Shown here piece by piece: positions 35,061-47,681 of a stretch of DNA of 64,000 nucleotides (positions are counted from its first letter, which is position 1; each line of letters begins with the position of its first letter). Source of the stretch: Ilyonectria destructans (lineage: Eukaryota > Ascomycota > Sordariomycetes > Hypocreales > Nectriaceae); contig JAHEWK010000025.1 of assembly GCA_020740775.1 (NCBI GenBank), forward strand, positions 620,001 through 684,000. The letters are read 5' to 3'. The notes below the pieces were generated by a model. That model ran no database searches. It was not told the origin of the DNA and worked only from the letters and a program-made list of their open reading frames with translations. Position numbers and translations under genes: made by a program.

Positions 35061-37694
35061 ACTGAGTAGGTACACCAGTCGAATATCTATATCTATTGAT
35101 GCCCTTCTCTTTCCATGTGTAGCTTGCATGTGATTATCCGCTTTATATAGGATCAAAGCCGTGAGACAAGAACCACAACGTCGGGCGTCGGTCTAGCCAG
35201 GGGGTTGAGGGGAGCTATGCCACGACGTAAAGCTCAATATTGCGGGGAAGACACCTTAGCCCCGAAGGTGACTTCTTTGAGAGTGACTTGTGGTACGTGA
35301 ACTGGCGCGGTTTCGGCTTTATAGTGAACCCTGAGGCCGGTTTTTCGGAATCTGGTTGTTCACCGAGCTCGTGCCCTGCTTGATTGAACCAATTCCAACC
35401 TGGGTGACGAGGCGGACGTAGTATCCCCAGTGACCTCCTGCTGCGTGTTGCGACGCCATCGGAATCTAAATCCTGCCAATTGAAATTCCAATCGTAGCTT
35501 TATTGGGATGTGGATCTTGCCGGAGTAGTTCGGCGGTGCAACAAGGATATGGCGCCAGGGCGTGATCAAGCTCGTCGATTTGGCCTGTGGCTATAGCCGC
35601 TGACTCGTCCTACTCCCAACACAGAGTCAGCGACACACCTCTCCTCAACTGAACCGCAACAAAGGATAAACTAACCAACACCCAGTTGTACAGAGACCCG
35701 CAACAGTGGCTGGTTAATGGCGACTGGCCCTGACAAGCCTCTACTCGCCGAGGGGCGTTGCATTGAAACTCGAGGCTTAGACGTTCAGTTCCCAAAGTGC
35801 TGTAGTCACAAAAGCTAGAACTGAGACTTTGACAGGGTCTCCATCGGATAATATCCCGAACCTGGACTAATTGCGGGGCAGCAACGTCCTCTTCTTGACC
35901 GTGCGATCACCACGTGTAGTTAGAGAGGGGTTTGGCATCTCGAGAAGGTGAGTGGCGAGCGTGTTCGTCTGACTTGACATTCAAAAATTTATTAAGGGCC
36001 AAAAGTAACTACGAGATAAAGAAACAGCCGTCTACTGGGCATCCTTTTTTTTTGTGGTATCCATGTGTTGGGGGTTAATGAGTCTTCGACATCCTGGCAC
36101 AAAGGAAGCCCCATTCGAGGCCGCTCCCAATCTTCGAGGCTATGAGCAAAGAACAGTGCATCGTAGATGAGACAACTGCCATACCAGAAGGAGTAATACT
36201 ACAGGACATTCGTGCGTACTCTCATGAGGGGAGGTGGAGTGAACAAGGCAAGCAGCCAGGCAAGCGGCTATTGAGGATCCGCAGTGGCACAGCATTCACG
36301 AAGGAGACCGCTGAATCAACCTCCATCATTGCTTCGAATTTTTTCCTCCCTCCTTGTCTCTTGTTATTTCGCTCCGCCCAAATATTTAGTGACCGATGCT
36401 GTTAAGAGACCAGGATGACAAAGGCAAAGTAATTATTCGTCGAGTCAACAGAAACGTCTCTAGCTATGACGCTGAAACCGAGTACAGTATTGTATAGCAT
36501 TATCCAAGTCTAAGGAACAGTGGCGCGGGTGACCATGGCAGCTGCCTGGTATTGGACTTTGGCCAGACTGTTTCCTGCGGGTGCTTCGGTTGCGATGCGA
36601 AATAACCGGTCCGGCCGGTCCGGATATTTGCCAAGAAATCATGGCTGCGAGACTTGCCCAGAAGTGGCCCCGCCACTCCCTGCAGCCGGATGCTGACAAG
36701 TTTGACAAGGCATATATTTGAGAGCGATGCGGCGGATTGCTCGTGTTAATGAGCCGATGATTGGTGTGGCTCGCGTATCCTCGTATCCTCGTATTCCCGT
36801 ATACTCGTACTCCCGTATTCCTCAACAAACCCATCTGTGTTGGTTTTGTACCTCGAGGCTCCTCCAGAGGCGGTAGACGTCCATCAGTGGTTCGTGGTCA
36901 GCTATCGACATACGGAGCAAGGAAGACAATGAATGATTTACATGCAGGCTGTGATTGATCAAGGCTTTTTCAAGATGCAGAGCCAACTTCAATCGAATTG
37001 GCCAGCCGATTTCGAGAGTAAGGGACCTATCCCCATCTGGGAGCTCTCAAAAGTTCCCCTTATCACGAGCCAAAATTGACGAATATTGGCCGGCTGTATC
37101 CGAGACTCTCTAGGAATGCATTTGATCCAAGTACAGCTCTGACGCCCGCTAATTAACTGAATAACAGGGGGCGAGAGATAACTGTATTGGCCCAGGTTGG
37201 TTTATCTATTACAGTATGTACTTTCTTATATTACTTTATAATACAATTAGAGCTTTATTAGACTACAAGCCTAGATCTACCCAATACTCTTAGAACCAGA
37301 CCTGACTATGATACCTTAAGTAATTAACTTACTTTTAGTACTATTAATATAGCTTCTTTTGCCTCTAGAGAAAACTTGTAGCCTCTTAAATAATTTCTGT
37401 ATATTTTAACTCTAAAACTGTATCTTAGAGGCATTGTATTAAAAAGTTATTATACATACAAGAAATTAAGGGAGTCAAGATCAGACGCGCGATTTGACGC
37501 AGTTGCGTTGGGTGGACTCAGACTTATATCCTCTAACTGTATTAGTCTGTACCCCGCGCGCCGAGTGTGTGGGATATGGGGAACCCCGCGTTCCCCAGAT
37601 CGACGCAGCTGAGCAAAACCCTCCTTTCAACACTCTCACTCAACGCCCTTGCGCGATATTTCGAGACAGTTTCTCTATATTGGCAAGGCTTAGA
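35061..37694. other. 2.6-kb gene-poor region
   Basis: No supported gene. It contains a TCGTATNC microsatellite at 36771-36824 and an AT-rich block at about 37200-37460. The frame at 36142-36405 begins with a plausible ATG but shows no recognisable domain. The promoter of the Zn2Cys6 gene should lie at the right end. Confidence 0.5.
36771..36824 (+). repeat. Imperfect 8-9 bp microsatellite (TCGTATTCC-like)
   Basis: About six imperfect head-to-tail copies of a TCGTATCC/TCGTATTCC unit. Confidence 0.75.
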
Positions 37695-40112
37695 ATGTCT
37701 GACACGTTGAGCCAGAACAGTCCCAGTGGCAGAGGGAGCCCTGTGCCTTCCAAACAAGGCGTCTATAGACCCATTAGACGCATTAGTCAAGCATGCATCC
37801 CATGCAGGTGAGTTTGCGCAGTTTGGATAAGGGAACCCACCGAGATATTCTCGCAGGGCTTACCTATACACAGAAGAAAGAAAGCCCGCTGTAGCGGCGA
37901 GCGTCCATGTCGCAGTTGTGTGCGCTCGTCCCATCATTGCATTTACTCCCAGGATCGGCATGGCGACTTACCGTCCACTTCGCTGTTAGAAGCTGGTCCA
38001 GCAGAGGTATGGGACAATGTCAATGAGTACAGCAACCTACTCGCACCACCTACTGACTCTCGTCAAATTGTGCGCAGTCAACTTCGCATAGGCTGAGCCG
38101 TGTCGAGGCTAAATTGGAGGAAATCATCCAGCGCCTTGACCAGTTGGCTCAGCCAAGTCGACAGCCTCATTCCTTGGTAGCCTCGGCTAACACAGCGGCT
38201 GCCTACTCTCTGGATGGGAGCACGATCGGTGCTCAGAGCCCAGGCTATAGTGCATTGAGATTAGACCCCCACAGCTCCGCCGAGCGAAGAATGGATCTTG
38301 CTTTCTCTGGTGGCCCTTTCCGAAGTCAGAGTCACCCACCGTATGTATGCGGTGTCTTCTGTGCGACCAAAATGCTGACTCATGTAACGCTGCGATTCTA
38401 GGAAGCTCGAGAACCTGGTTCCAGATCACGTCGCTCGCGCAGTGTTTCGGGACTACTTCAAATGTGCCCATGCCCAGCCATACTCTTTTTTCCACGAGAG
38501 GACCTTTTGGAGTCAGTTAGACCAAAAAGAACTACCGGAACACCTACTGCTCGCTATAATGTCGCACGCGGTCCGCTTTTCGACGGATGACTTCTTCAAA
38601 GGCCGCAAGACTTCATTGTCGTCACTGTTCGCCAACATAGCTTGGAGATCTATTGTCGTACTCTACTTCCAGGAGCGAGCAGAGGCAGATATCACAATAG
38701 TAAAGACCATTATGCTCTTATCCATCCACGACTTTACCGGTAAGGCTCTTTTCTTTTCTTTTTTATACAAAACTTTATTGACTAACTCTTAATGTTTCCA
38801 GCTGGACACGATAGACACAGCTCTGCTTGGGTCAAGATAGGGCTCGCCGTACGCATATCCCAAGACCTCCGCTTGATGTTAGACTATCCGACATCAATCG
38901 AGGTTGCGGAGAGAGAGGAGCGGCGTCGTGTCTTCTGGTCTGTCTACATGCTCGACAGGTTGGCATCCTGTGCAAGGGCGAGACCACCTGCGGTGTTTGA
39001 AGCGAGCTGCCACCTCTCGCTACCGTGCGACGAGCTCTTGTGGAGAATGAATTGTGATTCGAAAAGCCACAAACTCGACGACATTGTTAGCCAAAACGCT
39101 AATGTTGGCGAGCATCCCGGTTACCCGGCCCTTGTAATTGCACTGACATCTATCGTCGGTCGTTGCGCACAGTGCATGATGCAGGACGACAATGATCGTC
39201 AACGAAAGCCTCCATGGGACCAATCTTCGGATTATGCAGCTACGTGTTCCGACCTGCTTTCTCTAGAACGCTACTTCGAGGAACCAATCAGTGAAGCACT
39301 CATTAACTGTTCCATGGATGGGATTGAGATTGATGCCGGCCTGGCTAGCCCGTTAGTCTTCGCCCGGGTCCTTTTCTGCCTGTCTCACTGCTTGTTGAAT
39401 CAGCCGTTTCTTCTGCGCCGAAGGGCCGATTCTAGTCAAGTTAGGGCTCCCCACACGTTCCTTTCTCGAGCTTTGGACACCGGCCGTGGGTATTCCCGGA
39501 GACTGGTCCACGAGCTTCGAGATGCAAGACTGACTGGCTATGTGCTCTACGGCTCGTTCCTCGGCTATTGCACTGTTGTTGCCGGTGGGGTGCATGCCAT
39601 GCATGTCTTTTCGGGTGATTCGGCCATCAGGCAAGAGTCTTCTGACTGGTTGTCAGTCTGCCGCCAGATCTTGGGTGACTTGTCAGAGTATTGGTCGAGT
39701 TGCCTCTCTATGGTTGGTTTTTGCCTGCGTCTGTGATGTCTTAAGAGTACAAAAGATCCTAATAGCCAAGCAGAATCACGCGGTGGACAAGTTTGCCGAC
39801 TGCGCCCATCGATTTGTAAGCCTCATCAACCCTGTCAGCAATGTCCAGCCACTGAGCGGCGCTGATTGCGACCTCATGTGGTCACTATTGGATTACAGCA
39901 CTCTTGCCAGTGCGCCAGATGGGTTCTGGGAGACGGAGAGCTATGCAACATCCCCGAGTGGTAGTGAAGTATCAATGGGCCAGTTAATTGATCCAGTTCC
40001 CGTGGACTCTGGTCAAGATCTACTAGACTACTCTATTGCATTTGACGATCAACCCTATAACTCCGTCCAGAATGCCCCGTTCGTAGTATCCGATCCCGTG
40101 GCTGGGTTTTGA
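37695..40112 (+). CDS. Zn2Cys6 fungal-specific transcription factor
   Basis: A nuclear DNA-binding regulator of about 708 residues. The zinc cluster is split by intron 1: ACIPC-RRKKARC-SGERPC-RSC-VRSSHHC, with perfect C-x2-C-x6-C-x5-C-x2-C-x6-C spacing. A short leucine/glutamine heptad linker follows (SRVEAKLEEIIQRLDQL), then a fungal_trans middle homology domain (KIGLAVRISQDLRLM, ERRRVFWSVYMLDRLAS) and an acidic C-terminus. Inferred exons: 37695-37807, 37874-38006, 38078-38340, 38402-38739, 38802-39716, 39748-40112; phases are consistent and the total is divisible by 3. The last intron (39717-39747) is only 31 nt, so a frameshift there is the alternative. It is convergent with an acyl-CoA ligase gene, a candidate target, but this is only inference from position. 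Confidence 0.85.
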
Positions 40113-40502
40113 GAGCGCGGGTAACCTTCAACACACTAAACGATCTTGGGTATCTTGAGACGGATAAAATGCAAGCGTCTACCTGGGAATTTCAATCAAC
40201 TGTATGAAGCATTTACATACCTCTATCTTAAGACTTTCAACACGCCCATCGTCATCCTCGTGATTCAGTCCCCATTTACGAGCTCTGGCTCTATTCAACC
40301 GCCATAGGGCTGGATAGAAGATATGTAACCCGCGGACTACTACTAAGCATATGCAAAGGGGGTATGTAAGACGCTCTATGCGGTATCCCTATTACACAAG
40401 TTGAGTAGAATCTATCCATTGCCATTCAGCCGAGAACATCTTCACATAGAGTCTCTCCAGACTCCCCAAAATCTGGGCCCATAATGCAGTAGAATAGGGA
40501 AC
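40113..40502. other. Convergent spacer between regulator and acyl-CoA ligase
   Basis: Holds the 3' ends of both genes; no other feature seen. Confidence 0.5.
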
Positions 40503-42694
40503 CTAAAGTTTGGCTTGCATGGAATAACGACGTTCCTCCATCTTCCGCAGCATAGCCCTTTGTATCTTTCCACTTGTTGTCCTGGGCAAAACGTCTTCAT
40601 CCACAAACTCCACTCGTCTGGGATATTTGTACGGTGCCGATTCTTTCTTGCAGTAATCCTGAAGCATCTGCGTCAACTTTGTAGGATTTTGCTCCTTCGC
40701 CCCGTCAGTCAAGACCACGAAAGCCTTAACCACATCACCACGTTGGGCGCTTGGAGATGCAACTACTGCAACATCTTTCACAGCTGGATGTTCTAGTAAC
40801 ACAGATTCAACTTCAGTAGGCCCTGATGCAGAGTGACGTGTCAGCTAAGGGCTCGAGAATGTCACGCTAATATTGTAGAAGCACACACCAATCCGGTAAC
40901 CAGATGAGTTTATCACATCATCCCCTCGGCCGAGATACCAGAAGTACCCGTCTTCGTCACGGTAGCCCCGATCCCCTGTTAGATACCATTGGCGGAGTGT
41001 CGATCCATCAGTCCTAGGTCTTTCATTTAGGAGGTTGAGGCGCTTAGAACCATCTGGCTGGAGGTAACCGTCAGTGATGCCTATTATACGTTCTCCGTCA
41101 GTTTTTCGCACGGCAACGGCGATGTTGCCTTCTTCTCTGGCTTTACACTCTTCACCATCCTCGTTGACGATGGAGAGTGGAATTCCACTGGCTGCAGTTC
41201 CCATCGATCCCGGTTTTACCACATTGCCCTTGAAGTTTCCGCACAGAATGGTAGTCTCGGTCTGTCCGTAGCCTCATTATGAGAAACCAGAGTTAGAAGA
41301 GAACTTTTTGCTTCTTAGAAAGAGGAGTGCTCTGCGGGACATACCATCTTTGACCTCAATTCCCGTTGCAGCTTTCCATGACTGAATAACAGTTTTCTCA
41401 AGGGCCTCACCAGCCGCGACGCAATGTTCAAGACGAGACAATGGTGCTTTGGCAATCCGCTCGAGGACGTCCGGGAGAACCATCTGACGGTAAACTGTGG
41501 GGCCGGCGCAGAGAGTAGAGATAGGGTAATGGTGCAGCGCTTCAGCTACCTCACGCGCGGAGAAAGCGCCTCGGAGTTTTCGCACATACAAAGCTGCCCC
41601 GGTATTCCATGCTGCAAACCAACCCCTATTAAAAGATTAGCACACCAAAAAGTATTTGTCTTCCCTGGATAGGCAGGATACTTACCATGCAGCCTTGGCC
41701 CAACCTAGCCCAGTGTTAGTGTCTGATGCAAACAAATGTTGAAGGATTTCACAAGGGGTCGCACTCACCCAATTCAGCCAAGTTCCAATAAAGCTTGCCC
41801 GGCTCAAGAAGGAGCCAGTCATTTCCAGTAGATATATGTGCTAAGCCCAGATGTCAGTTGGATCTTTTGTTTTGTTTTGTTCTGTTTGTCCGTTTATTCC
41901 TCTTGTTTGTCGGTGACCCCTTATCTGTATCAGGAGCCAAGTGCAAACTCACAAAGAGGATATGAATGATTATGGACTACCATTTTAGGCGGACCGGTGG
42001 TTCCAGAGGTAAACAAAATGAAGGCGGGATCGGAGGTAAGAGTCACGCGACCTGAATACATTTTATCCTGTGGGAGCGCGTTCATTAAGGTCTCATACTG
42101 TTGGATACCGGGGATTGGTTCTCCGTCGGCTTGTATGACCATCTTGACTCCAGGGCAGTCCGTTCGAACTTCAAGGAAGGTCTTGATAGTCGTTGCATCG
42201 CCGACGAATATGTTTGCCTGCGAGGTAAGAGCGCGGTACTTGATGTCCCGTGGAGTGGCAAGAGTGCTGCATGGAGACAATACAACACCGGCGCGAAGAG
42301 CACCAGTTGCAATCTCCCACCTGTTTTGCCATTTCATCAGTTTTGCTGTTCTAACAAAGAGGAATGATGTGAAGCGGCCCAGGCACAAGGTAAACCTCGG
42401 TCCAAATCGAAACTTGAAAGAACTGGACGTTTCTCACCAAGCGGGCACCCTTGATAGCATTATCAACATCCTGTCGCCGCATCGAATTCCTAAATCATTG
42501 AGGATAGTTGCCGAGAGGTGCGAACGTTTGGAAAAATATTCATAGCTCAGATCACGCACATGTGAATCTGTATTGTCGCTCCATAACATCGCTCGCAAGC
42601 TGCCGGAAGCGTTCGCGTGTTTGTCCACAACATCGACAGCAAAGTTGAAAGGAAAAGGACCCTTCGAAAGGCAGGAAACTTCGGGTAAACTCAT
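40503..42694 (-). CDS. Acyl-CoA ligase / AMP-forming synthetase (medium-chain type)
   Basis: Activates a carboxylic acid with ATP to the acyl-AMP and transfers it to CoA. Seven exons on the minus strand: 42694-42438, 42320-41953, 41840-41769, 41704-41686 (19 nt), 41635 region from 41625 to 41345, 41272-40889, 40822-40503. Phases agree throughout and sum to 566 residues. Motifs: the P-loop [19 protein letters not shown], the GYGQTETT motif (split by intron 5), the [21 protein letters not shown] core, and the C-terminal catalytic lysine in [13 protein letters not shown]. No peroxisomal SKL-type tail (it ends MQAKL; AKL is a possible PTS1 variant). No lesion seen. It resembles mammalian ACSM and fungal medium-chain ligases; the substrate is not evident. 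Convergent with the Zn2Cys6 regulator. Confidence 0.9.
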
Positions 42695-43680
42695 GATTGC
42701 GCAATAAGTTAATCCCAACACGCTGTACTGTTATCGACTGAGAAAATGAGATAAGGAGACAGACGAAAGATGCCTAGCAAACTGGACAGAGGTAGAGGGC
42801 ACTGCTGGACACTAGGTACCTGGAGAGGTTATAATGAGTCTTTAAGTTCCTTGCGTGATAGTAGTCGGGCTGAGGAGGCGGAAACGGTCCGATGATCCGG
42901 TGAGGGCCACAGCCGGCGACCTTATCATCTTACGGCCGGCTTGCGACTTGCCTGGCTCTAGCAAGCCAATTACTGCTGGGCATTAGCCGAGAAAGATCGT
43001 AGCCAGAATCTGCAATTGGCCAAACCGATGTCACCATATTCCATCGGAACGAATGTTATTATGGGGAGAGAATGAAGGGGCCAAAGGTCGTTGATCTTAG
43101 CTCTCAGGTAGGAATAGGCTTCCACTTCAGAGGGCATGCGATGTGTCTTTGTTAGACATGTTGCTGGGCGCTGCTATTGCTGAAGCTCGAATTGGAATAT
43201 TTTGGAACTTGGCACCGGAATTATAATTCTTGATTGATTCCGCGAGCATTAAACTAGGTCAACACCGCCATCAACATGGGAATTTTTGTTTGCCAAACGG
43301 AATCACGAAACCAGCTAATTTGGCAAAAAGGACCATTCGATTTGATAATTAGATACCAAGGTCTCCCTTACCCACAGAACTAACAGCCCGAGAAAACATT
43401 ATGCACAAATACAGGGATTGTAGTGGGGGCAATACCCCCGAGTCCCCGACTAAAAAGTCCTAGTTCAGGTCATCCGGCATGCTTAGACCTCAGCAACAGT
43501 AGCTGGACTCTTCGGGTGCAAGCCGGATCTGGCCCCACCTTTTACCGTCTAGCCGACGCGTCCCCTGTCGTCTCCCCCACCCCTCCTCGTTTGCCAAGTC
43601 GTTACTCTGCGGCCCCCCCCCCCTGTTCCCGGACCTGTTGCGGTCCGGTGGCAGCCATCAGCAGTCGACTATGGCAGCCT
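42695..43680. other. Spacer between acyl-CoA ligase and element B2
   Basis: Should contain the ligase promoter. A C-rich tract lies at about 43611-43623. No gene recognised. Confidence 0.5.
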
Positions 43681-46600
43681 ATAGGGGTCGCTGTTGCAAA
43701 ACCCCGAAATTCGCCGCGAAGGGGCCAAATTGGGTTAGCGGCATATCCCCAAGGCCCCGCAGTACATTGCCCTTTGTACCTCAGCCCACGTTTCTTGATT
43801 TTTTGGGCGCTACAGAGTTTATGGTCACAGCAACGAGTCAGCTGCGGACCAGCAGGCTGCATTTCTATTCCATCCAAAGCGACATCAGGCATCGGCGTGG
43901 CGGTCAGAGTGGAAATTGCCACTGCTCAATTATCCTCATTCTCCTCTTCCTCTTCCTCGTCCGGCTGACTGAGCTGCTAAGCGTTGAGTTAGTAGTTGAA
44001 TTGCATCTGAAGATTTAATTACGCTCACAATCCAGAGCCGAGCAGCCCCGGCGATGGCCATGAATCAGCGGGCACTGTGTCGAATCAATCCTCGGCCCTT
44101 CTTGACTCTGGGGTTCCTGCTGGGCGAGTCTCCAACCGCCGTGCCAGCGGTTGTAATTTCACTTACGGTGACGGGATTGGATGTAGGCATAATACAGTAA
44201 CGCTATTGACTACTGGCTTTTCCACGGCCGTAGTGATCCAGATTGGAAGGGATCTGGGGTCTGTAATTCCGGATAGCAGCATCATCCTATTCCAAGTTGG
44301 GAAGGTACCACCAACAAAACACCTGACGTTAGGCCGCTGTAGGCCAGTATCATCACGGTAAGTCAAACTTATAGTAAGGCCACACCCTTGCCGTCCCCCC
44401 CTTTTCTTATTGGAACCAAGAAAATTCCCCCAAACTCACCGCCAGCAATAGCACGCCCGCCCAATCCAATCGATTAATACCGTAACTATATCACCCACCT
44501 CTACCTTAACGGTATCTCTCGAAGCAAGATTCAGTATAAGCTTCGGAAGTATTACCATGTCGCCGTCAATCTCAGCACAATCTCTCGCCGAATCACAAGC
44601 TGGAGTCTCCCGCGCCAGCAAGCCCGCACCAAAGAAAGTCCAGAGCTCATAGAGGCCACTCGCGACCTGATATTTCGCGTTGGGCTTACCGAGAAGCAGA
44701 CGCTGAGCGTTCTACAGAGATAGGGCTGGCCGATTACAAAACGAGGTCTGAAGTGCATCAGGCTACACCCGGACCGCCGCTGGCTATACAGGCTCAACAG
44801 CGATAAGGAGCGACTCGTCTTGCTGGAGAAGAGAGAGCAGGCTATCATCAAAATGACGCAACGTTCTAATGCCATTTTGGGTTATGGCAGAAACCTTCTC
44901 CAGCTGTATCTTCGTCAGCAAAAGCAGCTCTGGGTACCAAGAGACCCTCTCTTTGAGATGTACAAAATCATATTCCCAAATGAGGTCGAGCTCCGGAAAA
45001 GGATATTTCGGAGGAAGAAGGGACAGTTCCTTATGCCAGGACCAAATTACCAGTAGTATATTAACGGCTATAATAAGCTTAAGGCGTATAGATTCAAGAT
45101 CTACGCCGCAATTAACGCTTACTCGCGCAATATTATCTGGTTCTATATTGGCCACTCTTCTACAACTGCTTTAAGCGTCTTGAAGCAGTACTTGGCTGCA
45201 TGCGACGCATACGGCTTCCGGCCATAGTATCTGCAGGCAGACAGGGGCAGCGAAACACCCCTAGTGGCAGCAGCCCATTGGAACTTTACTTTGGCTGCAG
45301 ATGGGCGGGTGGAGTGGAATAGGCAGGTCTTCCAGCAAGAGAAACACCTAAAGGATTCCTACAAGGCGGCGCCGAATACGAAGAACATCAAGATTGAGAA
45401 ATGGTGGGAGAGCATACTATATGTCTCATCCCGGCAGTGGGTGGACTACTTTGGAGAGCTCGCCAGGGATGGGGACTTCGACGGTGACATGTTGGAGGAT
45501 CAGATCGCAATCTACGCCGTATTTGAAGATTTATTACGCTAAGAACTTTTCGACTTTATAGAGGCGTGGAATCTTCATCGAATTCATCTTCAGAAGAACC
45601 GCCCCCATATAGTCCACAGCCAGCCCTGGATGAATTACCACGACCCAGACCCAGATAAGGCATACAACTGGGGCATCCCCATTGACCGTTCCGTTCTAGC
45701 TGAAATGGAGGAGCCATTGGCTGAGATCGATATTAGCACCTATTTGGAGCCAGAGACAAAGGATTAATATCGCCAAGTTCTCAACGAAATGGGCTACAAC
45801 AACATAGCCCTTGGGACTCCCCAGGAGCCAGACAAGTTGCAGCCTTTTAAGTATTTCTACCTTAGTCTTCGAGATAGAATCATTTAACATATCGAAAGCA
45901 GCCGGCAGCCTGTACTGGCATATCGTAAAGCGCCAACCGGTAGCGTTGTTAAATATGTAAGGCGTTCCCTTTCGTCCCGAATTGCTCAATCTAAATGCAT
46001 ATAGCAAGCATTATATAAGCAAGCAAATCAAGCCTGCCAGAATGAACTTAGAGATAGAGAACCAGCAGAGCAACCGCTTATTGAACTAGGATATGAGGAC
46101 GAAGAAGGAAACGACGTAGAGGGAATAAGTGATGATGGGGAGGATAGCGATATTTCGAATGGGGAGCCCGAGTAGTTAATCCTTCCGTTTCATACGTCGG
46201 ACAGCAAATATCGTGGGGATTTCTATCCCTTTGAAGCGGTTGGAGTGTGCGGGTGGGAGTGTCCCAGCAACATCAGTGTCGGAGAGTCGAGCCTGATCAT
46301 TCCCAAAGCGCTGAGACATCGACTCCAGGGTTACCCTTATGGACTCACTGACCGTGGCGGAGAGTCCTCAACGTCCACCAACTCATTGTATGAGCCCGGA
46401 AGTGCCAGAGTTTTGGACCTGGCTTGATCCTGGGTCCGGAAGGGGTTGGAATCCGGGTTGAAGCGAGATTTTAGTTTAAGAAGAACAAAAACAACATCGT
46501 CCTTGGCTATGGTGGATGGCTTCACTAGACTCATTTAAGAGGGAGGTTACTGCGCTAGGTCGCTGGTAACCGGGAGCGGGATTACTGCGGTAATCCTCTC

Positions 46601-46978
46601 TAGGCTCACGACGCTGCTCGTCATCGCGAGTTGCAGATGGGTTGGGCAACTGGGCTTTCATTGCGGTGCAGGTGCGTTGCGATCGTGATAATAGCATAGT
46701 GAAGGTGTTTAGTGAATGAATTAGAAAGAATTAATTCATATTATCGGAACAAGGTTCCTAATATCGCGTTGTGCGTACTGTATCTATGTGACACCAAACA
46801 GCTCGATCGGAACCCATTTTGCACCTGAAGCTTGAAGCAGGATATTAGACTGGCAAAGGTCACCGCGCGGGCCCGCAGCCAGTCCGCGGTACATATTCCA
46901 TGGCGACTCAAAGTACCCCGATGACTAAGGAGAAGAGCACCTAAACCCAAAACGGGGTTTTGCAACAGTGGCCCCTAT
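43681..46978 (+). mobile_element. Element B copy 2 (B2): 3.3-kb integrase-type DNA transposon with 26-bp inverted repeats
   Basis: The left end starts ATAGGGGTCGCTGTTGC (43681) and the right end, inverted, starts ATAGGGGCCACTGTTGC (ending 46978); the 26-bp repeats differ at two positions, both transitions. The element encodes an integrase-core transposase on the + strand. No clear target duplication was found. The 5' 1.4 kb is repeated in inverse orientation at 9771-11176. The catalytic half carries dense C-to-T/G-to-A changes, the 5' half does not. Confidence 0.85.
44643..46175 (+). pseudogene. Integrase-core (rve-like DDE) transposase of element B2, RIP-damaged
   Basis: The reading frame begins around PELIEATRDLIFRVG, has an in-frame TAG at ~44720 shared with B1, then LLEKREQAIIKM and LRKRIFRRKKGQFL. 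After PGPNYQ a TAG replaces the Trp codon intact in B1. The catalytic core follows: AAINAYSRNIIWFYIGHSS, a second TAG after YGFRP, ADRGSETPLVAAAHW and IKIEKWWESILY, where the second Asp and the Glu are expected. The C-terminal region runs to 46175 with further TAA stops (45542, 45767, 45887) and an acidic tail. It resembles the retroviral-integrase-fold transposases found in many fungal genomes; whether it belongs to the Ginger group I cannot say. Confidence 0.75.
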
Positions 46979-47681
46979 CGTCCTCCTATAGGGACTTCCC
47001 TCCGGGCGAAATAAAATCCATCCATCCATCCGTAGTAGTGAGGCTGGGACCGTCGAAATGGACAAGTGGGGTTCTGATCAAAACAGCGCGTCCGCGATTG
47101 CAGCTGAAAGAGGGATTAATTTGCTAAGAAAGGTTAAACTGACCGGCTAATGTACATTTTTCGGACTAAGCTGGTGCTTGTACCCGTTGGGCAATGGCAA
47201 CGGGAATTGGGGAGTGAAGGTACGAGGTAAGGAAATTGTAGGATCCGTTACGGTCAATTTGATTAAATGGATAGTGTTCAAAGCAGTGATGATGATGTTG
47301 ATCATTGCTTCTTCCGGTCATCCGGACCGGCCAGAAGAGGGGTTATCAGACCCCCCTTCTGACTAAGGTCAGGATATCGATCTATCAGAGGTTTCGTAAT
47401 ACAGGGTCATATTCCAACAGAAATATAAAATTCCGTAGACGTAGTTTGAGATAACACCGTTGCGACTTTGTAGGCAACCAATGCCATAATTGTCGCAACG
47501 AGGCGACTAATCCGCTTTTGGGGTGGGGGAGTGCTCCTTGCCCTTTTTGCCGAGGTGGAAAATAACATCATGACCCAAGAACCCAGAAATTTCCTCTATT
47601 CATCATCACCTGCAAAAGGGAAAGCGTTGGCCGTTTCCAACGCGGTCGCTTGTTGTTGCGATTACCTTGCCCAATCTAATC
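46979..47681. other. Spacer upstream of the heat-shock factor copy
   Basis: No gene recognised; short (ATCC)n run at about 47023-47035. May include the promoter of the HSF copy. Confidence 0.5.

Noticed and set aside
36142..36405. Possible small gene starting MSKEQCIVDETTAIPEG
   Set aside because: No recognisable domain, no splice continuation found, and atypical composition in the second half.
43681..46978. Target-site duplication for element B2
   Set aside because: Flanks AGCCT and CGTCC do not match under any nearby boundary; none reported.
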